Of a stretch of DNA of 64,000 nt, positions 1 through 8,986 are shown piece after piece; position 1 is the stretch's first letter, and each line of letters opens with the position of its first letter. The stretch is taken from NCBI RefSeq assembly GCF_009184865.1, contig NZ_CP045096.1, forward strand, positions 3,720,001 through 3,784,000. The letters run 5' to 3'. Made by a program: the position numbers and the translations under genes. The DNA is from Streptomyces phaeolivaceus (lineage in GTDB: Bacteria > Actinomycetota > Actinomycetes > Streptomycetales > Streptomycetaceae). A model generated the notes under the pieces. The model made no database searches. It was not told where the DNA came from and was given only the letters and a program-made list of their open reading frames with translations.

Positions 1-1038
1 CCTGTTGAAGGCCTTGGGGGCCTCGCCGCTGTCGGCGAGGGTGCGCAGCATGCGGCCCGTGGAGTACATGCCGGAGTTGCAGGAGGACAGGGCCGCGGTC
101 AGGACCACGAAGTTGACGATCGCGGCGCCCGCCGGGATGCCGATCTTCGCGAAGGCCGCCACGAACGGGCTGACGCCGGGCGCGAACTCGGTCCACTTCA
201 CCACGCACAGGATGACGGTGAGGGCACCGACGTAGAAGAGCGCGATGCGCCAGGGCAGGGTGTTGATCGCCTTGGGGAGGGTCTTCTCCGGGTTCTCGGA
301 CTCACCGGCGGTGACGCCGACCAGTTCGACGGCGAGGTAGGCGAACATCACGCCCTGGAGGGTCATCAGGGAGGAGCCGATGCCCTTGGGGAAGAAGCCG
401 TCGTGGGCCCAGAGGTTGGAGACCGAGGCCGTGTCGCCGGCGGCGCTGAAGCCGAAGGTGAGGACACCGAGGCCGATCACGATCATGCCGATGATCGCGG
501 TGACCTTGATCATCGAGAACCAGAACTCGATCTCGCCGAACAGCTTCACCGAGATCAGGTTGGCCACGAACAGGATGACCAGGAAGACCAGGGCCGAGAC
601 CCACCGCGGGATCTCCGGGAACCAGTAGTTGATGTAGATCGCGGCTGCGGTCAGCTCCGCCATTCCGGTGACGACCCAGAGCAGCCAGTACGTCCAGCCG
701 GTGAAATAGCCGAAGAACGGGCCGAGGAACTCACGGGAGTACTCCGCGAAGGAGCCCGAGACGGGGCGGTAGAGCAGCAGCTCGCCGAGCGCCCGCATGA
801 TGAAGAAGATGATCACGCCGGCGATGGCGTACATCAGGATGAGGCTGGGGCCCGCCTTGGCGATGTTCGCCCCGGCGTTGAGGAAGAGACCGACGCCGAT
901 GGCGCCGCCGATCGCGATCATCTGGACCTGGCGGCTGCCGAGCCCGCGCTCGTACCCCTCTTCGGGTGCGTCGCCATGGGCGGCCGTGTCGCCGCGTACG
1001 GCCTCGTCGCCGTTCTCGTCGACCTGAGCGGAGGTCAT
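1..1038 (-). CDS. Amino acid permease (APC superfamily), C-terminus beyond window
   Basis: Reads as an amino acid/proton symporter of the APC (AAT) family. After an acidic cytoplasmic tail of about 30 residues comes the family start motif IGGAIGVGLFL, then MRALGELLLYRPVSGSFAEY and successive hydrophobic segments; at least nine membrane helices are visible in the 346 codons present. ATG at 1038 follows the hydrophilic tail typical of this family. The stop codon lies left of base 1, so roughly the last quarter is missing. Substrate cannot be told from sequence; asparagine, GABA and D-serine/alanine permeases all look like this. It is transcribed away from the DUF2017/clpS pair. Confidence 0.9.
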   Translation of the reverse strand, partial: MTSAQVDENGDEAVRGDTAAHGDAPEEGYERGLGSRQVQMIAIGGAIGVGLFLNAGANIAKAGPSLILMYAIAGVIIFFIMRALGELLLYRPVSGSFAEYSREFLGPFFGYFTGWTYWLLWVVTGMAELTAAAIYINYWFPEIPRWVSALVFLVILFVANLISVKLFGEIEFWFSMIKVTAIIGMIVIGLGVLTFGFSAAGDTASVSNLWAHDGFFPKGIGSSLMTLQGVMFAYLAVELVGVTAGESENPEKTLPKAINTLPWRIALFYVGALTVILCVVKWTEFAPGVSPFVAAFAKIGIPAGAAIVNFVVLTAALSSCNSGMYSTGRMLRTLADSGEAPKAFNR

Positions 1039-1160
1039 GTGTGGTGTGCCTTTCGCCGATCCCCCCGGATGTGCTGGCAGTCCAGGAGATCTATCACGGC
1101 CGCACCCCTGATCCCCCGACCGCTCCGTGGCGCACGACACAGGGAGAACCGGACGAAGAG

Positions 1161-1187
1161 CGCCCGCGAGGGCATCCCTCGCGGGCG
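1161..1187. terminator. Strong hairpin terminator
   Basis: A 12-bp perfect GC-rich stem (1161-1172 with 1176-1187) closes a 3-nt loop. It lies between the DUF2017 stop and the permease start, so it probably ends the clpS-DUF2017 transcript. There is no U-run, as is usual for Streptomyces. Confidence 0.65.
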
Positions 1188-1257
1188 GGGTGACGCGATC
1201 GTTGTTCGGATTCGAGTGTCCTCTGAGCGAACATCCGGCGAACCCCGGACGGCTCCC

Positions 1258-1860
1258 TCAGCGCATCAGCGTCGTGACGAGCGAGTCCTGCAGACCGCCC
1301 AGCCACAGGTACGCCATCACCATCGGCTTGCGCGGGTCCTCGTCCGGGAGGCGGTAGAGGAGGTCGGTGTCCTCCTCGTCGACGACGTCGAGCCGGGAGC
1401 CGATGGCGAGCCGCAGATCGTTGAGGCAGCCGAGCCACTGCCGGGAGTCCTCCGCCGACAGCTTCAGCACGGCCCCGCCCTCACCGGTCGCGGCCAGCGC
1501 GTCCAGGGAGTGGATCACCGCGAGCGCCTTCTCGCGCTTGCCGGCCCGCAGATCGTTCTCGGTGAAGCGGCGGAACTCCGAGGAGTACGCCCGCTGCTCC
1601 TCCGCCTCCCGGGCCGTCGGGGTGCCCTCGGGATCGCTGTAGGCGTCCGGGAACAGCCGCAGCAGGACGGGGTCCTTGGGCGGCTCGCTCGGGCCCTCGG
1701 CGAAGAGTTCGGCGAGCGGGTCGTCACCGGCGTCCTCGGCGGGCCCCGGGCCGATCAGCTCCAGGAGCTGTACCGCCAGCGAGCGGATGATGGAGATCTC
1801 GACCTCGTCGAGCGCGACGGCCGCGCCGCCGCCGGGGAGCGCTTCGAATTGTCCTGGCAT
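1258..1860 (-). CDS. DUF2017 family protein
   Basis: A 200-residue soluble, acidic protein of the DUF2017 family, a conserved actinobacterial neighbour of clpS with no established biochemical role. It starts MPGQFEALPGGG and contains the characteristic segment VALDEVEISIIRSLAVQLLEL near residues 14-34 and LRLAIGSRLDVVDEED near the C-terminus. The reading frame is open further upstream, but that part overlaps clpS on the same strand, so the ATG at 1860, 11 bases after the clpS stop, is the sensible start. Co-transcription with clpS suggests a link to ClpAP/ClpCP proteolysis; that is inference from context only. Confidence 0.85.
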   Translation of the reverse strand: MPGQFEALPGGGAAVALDEVEISIIRSLAVQLLELIGPGPAEDAGDDPLAELFAEGPSEPPKDPVLLRLFPDAYSDPEGTPTAREAEEQRAYSSEFRRFTENDLRAGKREKALAVIHSLDALAATGEGGAVLKLSAEDSRQWLGCLNDLRLAIGSRLDVVDEEDTDLLYRLPDEDPRKPMVMAYLWLGGLQDSLVTTLMR

Positions 1861-1871
1861 CAGGTGCGTCG

Positions 1872-2189
1872 CTACTTCCGGTCCTGCTGGAGGGTGGCCC
1901 ACAGACCGTAGCCGTGCATGGCCTGTACGTCGCGTTCCATCTCCTCGCGTGATCCGCTGGAGACGACCGCGCGGCCCTTGTGGTGGACGTCGAGCATCAG
2001 CTTGGTGGCCTTGTCCTTCGAGTACCCGAAGTACGCCTGGAACACATACGTCACGTAGCTCATCAGGTTCACCGGGTCGTTGTGGACGATCGTGACCCAC
2101 GGAACGTCCGGTTCGGGTACGGCGAAGGTCTCCTCCGCCGACTCGGTCTTCTCGATCTCCATGGGTACGGCTGCCGTCACACCGCCCAT
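1872..2189 (-). CDS. clpS: ATP-dependent Clp protease adaptor ClpS
   Basis: ClpS delivers N-degron substrates to the Clp AAA+ unfoldase. The core [20 protein letters not shown] contains the conserved HNDxVN substrate/ClpA-binding signature, followed by [19 protein letters not shown] and the [16 protein letters not shown]-terminal strand. The protein from ATG 2189 is 105 residues, normal for actinobacteria; an in-frame start 27 bases upstream would add residues rich in Pro/Cys that the family lacks. First gene of a clpS-DUF2017 operon, divergent from pncB. Confidence 0.93.
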   Translation of the reverse strand: MGGVTAAVPMEIEKTESAEETFAVPEPDVPWVTIVHNDPVNLMSYVTYVFQAYFGYSKDKATKLMLDVHHKGRAVVSSGSREEMERDVQAMHGYGLWATLQQDRK

Positions 2190-2311
2190 GCTGCCACCAC
2201 AGGGGGGTGCCCGCACAAATGCGGGCCCGTGACCAGGGCCGACGAGAAACGTTCCGGCGAAGATCCTCCAGAAATCGTCAGACTGACGAAATGGGAGTAC
2301 GATCCCTTGCC

Positions 2312-3640
2312 ATGAACACAGCGGACCTTGGTTTGCCGGTCGACGTCCCCTCGACCGCGCTCTTCACGGACCACTACGAACTCACGATGCTGCAGGCCGC
2401 GTTGAAAGCGGGTACGGCCGAGCGGCGTTCGGTGTTCGAGGTCTTCACACGGCGGCTGCCGGAGGGACGGAGGTACGGCGTGGTGGCCGGCACCGGACGG
2501 GTGCTGGACGCGGTCGAGAACTGCCGTTTCGACCCGGCCGTCCTCGGCTTCCTGCGCGAGCGCTCCATCGTCGACGCTCAGACCCTCGACTGGCTCGCCG
2601 GCTACCGCTTCGGCGGGGACGTGTGGGGCTACCAGGAGGGCGAGGTGTACTTCCCGGGCTCGCCGATCATGCGGGTCGAGGGCACCTTCGCCGAGTGCGT
2701 GCTCCTGGAGACCGTGATCCTCTCCATCCTCAACCACGACTCGGCGATCGCCGCCGCCGCCTCCCGGATGTCCAGCGCCGCCGGAGGGCGCCCGCTGATC
2801 GAGATGGGCGCCCGGCGCACACACGAGCTGGCCGCCGTGGCCGCCTCGCGCGCCGCGTATCTCGGCGGCTTCACCTCCACCTCGGACCTGGCCGCCGGCT
2901 TCCGCTACGGCATCCCGACGGTCGGCACCAGCGCCCACGCCTTCACCCTGCTGCACGACCGCGAGCGGGACGCCTTCCAGGCCCAGGTGGACTCCCTCGG
3001 CCGGAACACCACGCTGCTCGTGGACACCTACGACGTCGCCGAGGCCGTACGGGCCGCCGTGGAGATCGCCGGGCCCGAGCTGGGCGCCGTGCGCATCGAC
3101 TCCGGTGATCTGCTCCTCGTCGCCCACCGGGTGCGGCAGCAGCTGGACGAGCTGGGCGCGAGGGACACCCGGATCATCGTCACCTCGGACCTCGACGAAT
3201 ACGCCATCGCCTCGCTCGCGGCGGCGCCGGTGGACGCGTACGGCGTCGGTACGCAGCTGGTGACCGGGTCCGGGCACCCCACCTGCTCGATGGTCTACAA
3301 GCTCGTCGCCCGAGCGGAGTCGGCGGACCCCACGGACCCGCTGGTGGCCGTGGCGAAGAGGTCCAGCGGCGGGAAGACGTCCGTGGGAGGCCGCAAGTGG
3401 GCGGCCCGGCGGCTGGACGACCACGGCGTGGCGGAGGCCGAGGTGATCGGCACCGGGCCGGTGCCCGACGACCTCCAGGACCGTCAGCTCCTCGTCCCGC
3501 TGATCGAGGACGGCCGGGTGCTCTTCCGCGAGCCCCTGGACGTCGTGCGCGAACGGCATGTGGCCGCGCGGGCGAACCTGCCGCTGTCGGCGACGCAGCT
3601 GTCGCGCGGCGAGGCGGTCATTCCGACGGAATACGTCTGA
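2312..3640 (+). CDS. pncB: Nicotinate phosphoribosyltransferase
   Basis: Converts nicotinate plus PRPP (with ATP hydrolysis) to nicotinate mononucleotide, the committed step of NAD salvage (Preiss-Handler). The 442-residue protein has the N-terminal [14 protein letters not shown], the GARRTHE block and the GTSAHAF segment carrying the phosphorylated histidine, and AVRIDSGDL of the phosphate-binding barrel. ATG 2312 was chosen over upstream in-frame codons because family members begin shortly before the [12 protein letters not shown] motif. pncA lies 273 bp downstream on the same strand, so nicotinamide to nicotinate to NaMN is encoded together. Confidence 0.95.
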   Translation: MNTADLGLPVDVPSTALFTDHYELTMLQAALKAGTAERRSVFEVFTRRLPEGRRYGVVAGTGRVLDAVENCRFDPAVLGFLRERSIVDAQTLDWLAGYRFGGDVWGYQEGEVYFPGSPIMRVEGTFAECVLLETVILSILNHDSAIAAAASRMSSAAGGRPLIEMGARRTHELAAVAASRAAYLGGFTSTSDLAAGFRYGIPTVGTSAHAFTLLHDRERDAFQAQVDSLGRNTTLLVDTYDVAEAVRAAVEIAGPELGAVRIDSGDLLLVAHRVRQQLDELGARDTRIIVTSDLDEYAIASLAAAPVDAYGVGTQLVTGSGHPTCSMVYKLVARAESADPTDPLVAVAKRSSGGKTSVGGRKWAARRLDDHGVAEAEVIGTGPVPDDLQDRQLLVPLIEDGRVLFREPLDVVRERHVAARANLPLSATQLSRGEAVIPTEYV

Positions 3641-3913
3641 GCGGCGCGGGACGGCGGGCGGGGGCACGCTGGGGGTGGGGCACGCCGGGGGCGGGCCGGA
3701 GCGAATGTGTCCGGCGCGCTCTCCCGCGAGCCCCCGAGCGCCCGCGTGGTGGGCCTGTGCTCCGGTCCGCGCATCGGGCGAGCGCCGGATGCCCCCTCCC
3801 GAACAGCCCTCGAAGTCTCTAGGCTCGGAAGTTCGCAGTTTCGAAGTCCCGGCCGATTCCTTACGCCCATCCATCCACACCCGAGAACCGAAGAGTCGAA
3901 GGACACCGACACC

Positions 3914-4501
3914 ATGCGCCGCGCCTTGATCGTCGTCGACGTGCAGAACGACTTCTGCGAGGGGGGCAGCCTCGCGGTGGCCGGCGGTGCCGATGTGGCC
4001 GCCGCCATCACCGAGCTGATCGGCCAGGCGGCCGGTCCCGGCTACCGGCACGTCGTGGCCACCCGTGACCACCACATCGCGCCCGGCGGCCACTTCTCCG
4101 ACAACCCGGACTACGTCCACTCCTGGCCGGCCCACTGTGTCGCCGGTACGGAGGGCGTGGGCTTCCACCCGAACTTCGCCCCCGTGATCGCCTCCGGGGC
4201 GGTCGACGCCGTCTTCGACAAGGGGGCGTACTCCGCGGCCTACAGCGGTTTCGAGGGCGCCGACGAGAACGGCGTCTCCCTCGCGGACTGGCTCCGCGCC
4301 CGCGACATCACCGAGATCGACGTCGTCGGCATCGCCACGGACCACTGCGTACGGGCCACCGCCCTGGACGCGGCCCGCGAGGGCTTCCGCACCCAGGTCC
4401 TCCTGGACCTGACCGCGGGCGTCGCCGAGGAGACCACGGACCGGGCCCTGGAAGAACTGCGGAACGCGGGCGTGGAACTCTCGGGCAAGCCGGTGGTGTG
4501 A
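3914..4501 (+). CDS. pncA: Nicotinamidase
   Basis: Isochorismatase-fold hydrolase that deamidates nicotinamide to nicotinate. The 195-residue protein shows the catalytic aspartate block LIVVDVQNDFCEGG, the metal-binding stretch DHHIAPGGHFSDNPDY, the lysine in DKGAYSAAYSGF and the nucleophilic cysteine in GIATDHCVRATALDA. The start follows a leader of about 270 bp after pncB with no other gene in it. It supplies the substrate of the pncB product just upstream. Confidence 0.95.
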   Translation: MRRALIVVDVQNDFCEGGSLAVAGGADVAAAITELIGQAAGPGYRHVVATRDHHIAPGGHFSDNPDYVHSWPAHCVAGTEGVGFHPNFAPVIASGAVDAVFDKGAYSAAYSGFEGADENGVSLADWLRARDITEIDVVGIATDHCVRATALDAAREGFRTQVLLDLTAGVAEETTDRALEELRNAGVELSGKPVV

Positions 4502-4507
4502 GCGGTC

Positions 4508-4966
4508 TCACACCCGCACCGTGGGCCTCCTCAGCAGCGCTCTGATCGGGTGCCAGAGTTCGGGGGTCGTGGAGGCCGGGCTCACCGGGGAGGTGCGCCA
4601 TATGAGGCCGTCGGGGTGGTGCAGGACGGCGGTGATCTCGTCCGGCGTCGGGGGCGCCGCGTTGCCGCGGAGGTAGATCGCCCGCATGCCCAGGTTGCGC
4701 AGCCGGGTGAGGGCGCGGGCCCGGTTCGCGGCGAGGACGAGGACCCGTACGGACCCGTCCCCCGGCACGGCCCCGGCGGGCACCCCCGCCATGACTCCGG
4801 GCCGGGCGCCGGACACCACGCCCGGCACCGCCCCGGACACCGCTCCGGGTGCCACCGGCGCCCCGGTCGCCGCCCCGGGCAGCGCTCGCCCCGCCGTCGC
4901 CCCCGGCAGGTTCAGGGCGACGACGACATTGCCGTCCGGCAGTCTGCAGAAACCTCCTGCGGCCAT
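4508..4966 (-). CDS. Hypothetical protein with Ala/Pro/Gly-rich centre
   Basis: No function recognised. The 152-residue protein (from MAAGGFCRLPDGNVVVAL) has a conserved-looking N-terminus, a central low-complexity Pro/Gly/Ala/Val stretch of about 50 residues, and a C-terminal part with RALTRLRNLGMRAIYLRGNAAPPT and DEITAVLHHPDGLIWR that looks folded. An earlier in-frame ATG at 5056 would put a Cys-rich tail in front and overlap the terminator of the next gene. It converges on pncA with a 6-bp gap. Confidence 0.6.
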   Translation of the reverse strand: MAAGGFCRLPDGNVVVALNLPGATAGRALPGAATGAPVAPGAVSGAVPGVVSGARPGVMAGVPAGAVPGDGSVRVLVLAANRARALTRLRNLGMRAIYLRGNAAPPTPDEITAVLHHPDGLIWRTSPVSPASTTPELWHPIRALLRRPTVRV

Positions 4967-5027
4967 GCAGGTCACACCCCCGTGCGTGTCAGTGTCAATA
5001 AGAAGGCCACACCCCGCACCTAAACAC

Positions 5028-5063
5028 GTCCGGCCGCGACCCGCCAAGGGGGTCACGGCCGGA
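5028..5063. terminator. Terminator hairpin after the M6 protease gene
   Basis: A 9-bp arm (GTCCGGCCG) plus a 5-bp arm, separated by one C-A mismatch, pair across a short loop just downstream of the protease stop at 5090. Confidence 0.55.
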
Positions 5064-5089
5064 CATGCTCTGACCTGCGAAAATACCGT

Positions 5090-7441
5090 TTACTTCACTG
5101 CGGGACCGACCTTGACCGTGATCGTCGAGCCGTCCTCGGCCTCCTTGACGATGTCGATCTTGGTGTTGGTGTCAGTGATCTTGACACCGGCCAGCGGGGT
5201 CGCCGTGTCGTAGTAGGTGTTGGTCCGGTCGTTGAACGTGGACACACCCTTCGACGACGGGATCGTGGTCGGCGCGTCCGCCTTGTGCAGCTTCAGACCG
5301 TCCGTGCGGTAGAGGCTGAACGGCGAGTCGTAGGACTGGATCCGGCTGCGCATCACCGTGCCGTCGGCCCAGCGCAGCGCCGCCGGGTGCGAGTCGACCG
5401 GCAGGACGAGGCCCGTGCCCGGGTGGACGCTGGTGTTGTTGTCCGCCTGCGAGGTGTCCCACTTCCAGATCAACAGACCGTTCTGGTACGGGAAGTGCTC
5501 CACCCAGGACGGACGCGTGGTCGAGAAGCCGAAGTTGTACGGGCCGACCTTCAGCGTCTTGTCGTACGACACGTACTGACGGTTCTCGGCGATGTAGTAC
5601 TGCGCGTAGTCGTCCGTGATCGAGGCGCCCACACGGGAGAAGCCCTTGGCGGTCCAGGCCGCGTCCGCGCTCTCCGCGTCGTCCGAGAAGACGGCGGAAC
5701 CGTCGGCGGTCACGGTGATGGAGTCGGCCGTGAAGCCCTGGGGGGCCACGCCGCCGTCCGTCGCGTAACGGAAGCGGAGGTCGAACTTCTGGCCGACGTA
5801 GGCGTCCAGGGAGTACGACAGCTTCTTGTGCTCGGCGGAGGAACCGGTGAGCGCGGGCTTGCCGCTGGCGTCGCGCGGGATCGCCGCGCCGTCCACCGTG
5901 CCGTCGATCGTGGTCCAGTTGGCGCCGCCGTCGGTCGACACCTCGGTGTAGAGGTAGTCGTACTCGGCCTCGATGTCGTACCAGCCGTCGAGGGTCAGCG
6001 CCGCCGAGGACCTGCCCGTGAGGTCCACGGAACGGGTCAGCGTGTTGGAGAGGTTGTCACCGCTGCCGCTCCACCACTGGGTCGCCCCCTGCGCCGGCTC
6101 GACGATCTCGGTGGTGACCTCCTTCTTCGGAAGCTCCACCACCAGGGCCTGCTTGTCCTTGGTGTTGTACTCCGCGACACCCAGCTTGTGCCGCGACTTG
6201 GTCGCGGCCCTCGCCGTGTCGTAGTCGAGCCAGCCCAGCTGCAGCTTGTCCCAGGCGGTCATGTCGCCGGGCAGGTCGCCGATGGCCTCCTTGCCGGTGC
6301 CGAGCCAGGAACCGGAGGACATCAGGGTCCAGAAGCCGGTGGAGTTGTCGCCGCCCTGGGTGTCGTAGTGGTCCGGCAGACCGAGGTCGTGGCCGTACTC
6401 GTGGGCGAAGACACCGAGTCCGCCGTTCTCCGGCTGGATGGTGTAGTCGCCGACCCAGATGCCGGTGTCACCGATCTTGGCGCCGCCGAGCTTGTTGCCG
6501 TCGGGGCCGGTCACGCCCGCGTTGGTGCCGAACGCGTACCAGCGGTGCGCCCAGATGGCGTCCTCGCCCTGCGCTCCGCCGCCCGCGGACTCGTCCTCAC
6601 CGGCGTGCACGATCTGGAAGTGGTCGATGTAGCCGTCGGACTCGTTGAAGTCGCCGTCGCCGTCGAAGTCGTAGCGGTCCCACTGGTCGAACTCGGCGAC
6701 GTCCGCCTTGATCTCCGCGTCGGTGCGCCCCGCTGCCTTCTGCTGGGCGACCCAGGACGTCAGACCGTCGCTGACCACGTTCCACACGCTGGAGCAGGTG
6801 GACTGGCCACAGGCGTTGTTGCCGTAGCGGGCCTCGTTGTAGGGGACCTTGACCCAGTCGGAGACCTCGCCCTCGATCGAGTAGCGGCCCGAGGACTGCT
6901 TCTCGTAGTACTTCTTCATCGACTCGGTGTTCTTGCCCGTGCCGAAGTAGAGGTCCTGGAAGTGCGCCTGGTCGTAGTCCGCCTGCCACGCCGTGGAGTT
7001 GTCCTGGGCGCGGTCCGGCTCGGCTATCTCGTTGTGCGCCGGGCCGACGGTGCCGCCGTAGCGGCTGTCGATCTGGTCGCCGAACTCGACGAGGACCGTG
7101 AAGATCTTGTCGGTCTTCTCGCGGCCCAGCTCGACGTACTTGCTCTTGCCCTTCTTGCTCTCCAGCCGCACGACCTGCGAGCCGTCACGGTCCTTGACCG
7201 TGGCGTCGCCGGATATGACCTGCTGCAGGGCCTCCTCGCGCTGGGCCTCCTGAGTTTTGCTCAGGGGCCCTTCGAGGTCGTGGTCGTCGGCGTGCTGGTG
7301 GTCCGCCGGGTCCTGCCGGTCCACGGCCGCCGGCGCGGTGTCCGCCGCCTGCGCCACCGTGAGGGCCGACATGGTCGCCGCCGCCGTGGCGACCGCGACG
7401 CCGATTGCCGCCGCTCTGAACGTCCAGGGTCTACTGGTCAC
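5090..7441 (-). CDS. Secreted M6 (immune inhibitor A-type) metalloprotease
   Basis: Secreted zinc endopeptidase of the immune inhibitor A/M6 family. The 783-residue protein starts with GTG 7441 (ribosome site GAGGACC) and an Arg-containing signal peptide ending near AQAAD, then a hydrophilic propeptide. The catalytic block GVFAHEYGHDLGLPDHYD lies near residue 347 (HExxH plus downstream His/Asp). Asp-rich calcium-type loops (DFDGDGDFNESDGY) precede it, and two beta-sandwich regions follow. Probable extracellular nutrient protease. The gene is monocistronic, with a hairpin downstream and an inverted repeat at 7569-7588 in the promoter region. Confidence 0.93.
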   Translation of the reverse strand: MTSRPWTFRAAAIGVAVATAAATMSALTVAQAADTAPAAVDRQDPADHQHADDHDLEGPLSKTQEAQREEALQQVISGDATVKDRDGSQVVRLESKKGKSKYVELGREKTDKIFTVLVEFGDQIDSRYGGTVGPAHNEIAEPDRAQDNSTAWQADYDQAHFQDLYFGTGKNTESMKKYYEKQSSGRYSIEGEVSDWVKVPYNEARYGNNACGQSTCSSVWNVVSDGLTSWVAQQKAAGRTDAEIKADVAEFDQWDRYDFDGDGDFNESDGYIDHFQIVHAGEDESAGGGAQGEDAIWAHRWYAFGTNAGVTGPDGNKLGGAKIGDTGIWVGDYTIQPENGGLGVFAHEYGHDLGLPDHYDTQGGDNSTGFWTLMSSGSWLGTGKEAIGDLPGDMTAWDKLQLGWLDYDTARAATKSRHKLGVAEYNTKDKQALVVELPKKEVTTEIVEPAQGATQWWSGSGDNLSNTLTRSVDLTGRSSAALTLDGWYDIEAEYDYLYTEVSTDGGANWTTIDGTVDGAAIPRDASGKPALTGSSAEHKKLSYSLDAYVGQKFDLRFRYATDGGVAPQGFTADSITVTADGSAVFSDDAESADAAWTAKGFSRVGASITDDYAQYYIAENRQYVSYDKTLKVGPYNFGFSTTRPSWVEHFPYQNGLLIWKWDTSQADNNTSVHPGTGLVLPVDSHPAALRWADGTVMRSRIQSYDSPFSLYRTDGLKLHKADAPTTIPSSKGVSTFNDRTNTYYDTATPLAGVKITDTNTKIDIVKEAEDGSTITVKVGPAVK

Positions 7442-7832
7442 TTGAGGTCCTCCCCCGCGTCCGTTCGCGCGGAAGGGGATGGCCCCGGGATGTGGAGGGT
7501 TCCGCGCGCGGTATACGCGTGTAGTCAAGTGACGCCATTCGACCGGAGTTTCGAAATAAAAAACAGATCTTGACATGGGCAGGTCAAGTCCGTTATCGGC
7601 GGCCGACCGGCGTCCAGAGGAAGCGCTTGTTCGTTACCCGGACGTTATGCGCGGCCCCCCATGACTCCGTGCGCCCCCTGTGCACCCGGCACCGTGTGTC
7701 AGGTCACGCTTACCCGTCGTTCCACTCGGGCACCCTGGCGAATAGAGTCGATTGGCGGAACGCCGGAGGTCGGCAGAAGCCAAGCCGACTGCAGTGCTTC
7801 ACCTTTGATTCCCACCCGAGGACACGATTGCC
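7442..7832. promoter_or_regulatory. Divergent promoter region with inverted repeat
   Basis: A 391-bp gap between the protease (minus) and a small membrane protein (plus). It holds an inverted repeat CTTGAC-N8-GTCAAG at 7569-7588, upstream of an A-rich run on the protease side, which could be an operator. No open frame in it has convincing coding character. Confidence 0.4.
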
Positions 7833-8123
7833 ATGCCTCGTCCGACGACCGCACAGCTCGCCTACGGCTCCTGCACCGTGATCTTGTCGACCCTCGCCAT
7901 GCTGCTGCTGTCACAGACGAGTTCCGGCGCGGGCATCGCTGTGATCGCGCTGGCCGCCCTGGCACTTGGCCTGCTCGTCGCCCTGACCGTGCCGCTGCCC
8001 AAGCCCGCGCCCGGCGCCGCCGCGCGCCGCGCCCGTGCGTCCGCCGCCGCCCCGGCTCCGGCCCCGGCGACCGTGGAGTCCGAGGCGGTACGACAGCCCG
8101 TGCACGAGCCGACGGGTTCCTGA
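7833..8123 (+). CDS. Small two-helix membrane protein
   Basis: Function unknown. A 96-residue protein with two hydrophobic segments (about residues 11-28 and 33-51) followed by an Ala/Pro/Arg-rich cytoplasmic-looking tail. It starts at ATG 7833. It stands alone, convergent with the first RDD gene, with a shared hairpin between them. No motif suggests an activity. Confidence 0.6.
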   Translation: MPRPTTAQLAYGSCTVILSTLAMLLLSQTSSGAGIAVIALAALALGLLVALTVPLPKPAPGAAARRARASAAAPAPAPATVESEAVRQPVHEPTGS

Positions 8124-8156
8124 ACCGGCACTCGGTGACAGCTTGCTGAAACGCTT

Positions 8157-8192
8157 CGGCGGGCCCGTGGACCATCGATCCCGGACCCGCCG
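8157..8192. terminator. Bidirectional terminator
   Basis: An 11-bp stem with one mismatch (8157-8167 with 8182-8192) sits in the 90-bp gap between convergent genes, so it can serve both. Confidence 0.55.
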
Positions 8193-8213
8193 TCGTCGTG
8201 CGGGCGCAGCCGC

Positions 8214-8903
8214 TCAACCGGCGCTGACCACCACCGTCTTGGCCGCCTTGTCGTGCAGACCCTGCTTGTACGGCTTGTCGAAGAAGCTCCAGCCGCCCGC
8301 GATCGCCGTCCAGATGCAGGCGCAGCAGAAGGCGAAGGGGATCCACAGCACGGCCGCGCGGATCAGCGCGGTCTGCACGGAGGGCGTGGAGCCGTCGTTG
8401 AGGTTCGCCACCCGCAGCTTGAACAGCCGCTTGCCGAGGGTCTGTCCGTTCTTGACGGTGAAGTACGTGTCGTAGGCGATGTAGAGGACCGCCGCGAGCG
8501 TCTCCTGCGCCAGGGACTTGCCGAACGCGAAGTCGTCCGAGTCCACCGAGTACTGGCTGATCCGGAACGCCCACGCCAGCAGCCCCACCACGATCCCCAC
8601 CAGGATCATGTCGAGGATCCGCGCGAGCACCCGCTTCCCGCTGTCGGCGAGCGGCGGCATGCCCGAGAGCGGGTCGTTGGGGTACTGCCCACCGCCGTAG
8701 GGGTCACCGCCGTAGGGCCCCCCGCCGTAGGGAGGCGGCTGGCTGCCGTACGGCGGCTGCGAGCCGCCCCCGTGCGGCGGCGGCTGCTGGGGCGGCGGGT
8801 CGTACGGGGAGCCGCCGCCCTGGGGCGGTGGGGGCGGCTGCTTCCTGAACTGGTCGTCGTCCGGGGACTGACCGGAGCCGAAGGGCGGCGGTTCGGTACT
8901 CAT
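8214..8903 (-). CDS. RDD family membrane protein
   Basis: A 229-residue protein: a Pro/Gly/Tyr-rich N-terminus of about 85 residues with repeated PPYGG-type units, then an RDD domain with RVLARILDMILVGIVVG (the Arg-Asp pair), a second helix pair and the conserved NGQTLGKRLFKLRV loop, ending in a basic segment. RDD proteins are small membrane proteins of mostly unknown transport or scaffold role. The ATG at 8903 opens the proline-rich tail. It follows the longer RDD gene in the same direction with an 83-bp gap, so the two may be co-transcribed. Confidence 0.85.
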   Translation of the reverse strand: MSTEPPPFGSGQSPDDDQFRKQPPPPPQGGGSPYDPPPQQPPPHGGGSQPPYGSQPPPYGGGPYGGDPYGGGQYPNDPLSGMPPLADSGKRVLARILDMILVGIVVGLLAWAFRISQYSVDSDDFAFGKSLAQETLAAVLYIAYDTYFTVKNGQTLGKRLFKLRVANLNDGSTPSVQTALIRAAVLWIPFAFCCACIWTAIAGGWSFFDKPYKQGLHDKAAKTVVVSAG

Positions 8904-8986
8904 GGCCCGAGTCGACCCCGAACCCCCCGGATCCGCATCCGGCACGGGGCCGTACGGGGTACGCCCCCGTGCCCGCGCCCGTACCG

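Noticed and set aside
403..1911. Long plus-strand open frame opposite the permease and DUF2017 genes
   Set aside because: Antisense shadow in high-GC DNA, rich in Arg/Asp/Gly with no fold, covering genes with clear families.
2177..4345. 722-codon minus-strand frame opposite pncB and pncA
   Set aside because: Shadow of two well-identified enzymes; composition rich in His/Arg/Gly/Val typical of antisense frames.
4966..5056. Upstream start (5056) for the hypothetical gene at 4508
   Set aside because: Would extend through the terminator hairpin of the protease gene and add a Cys-rich unlike-family N-terminus.
5285..7573. 762-codon plus-strand frame opposite the M6 protease
   Set aside because: Antisense shadow; the minus strand has signal peptide, HEYGHDLG site and a ribosome site.
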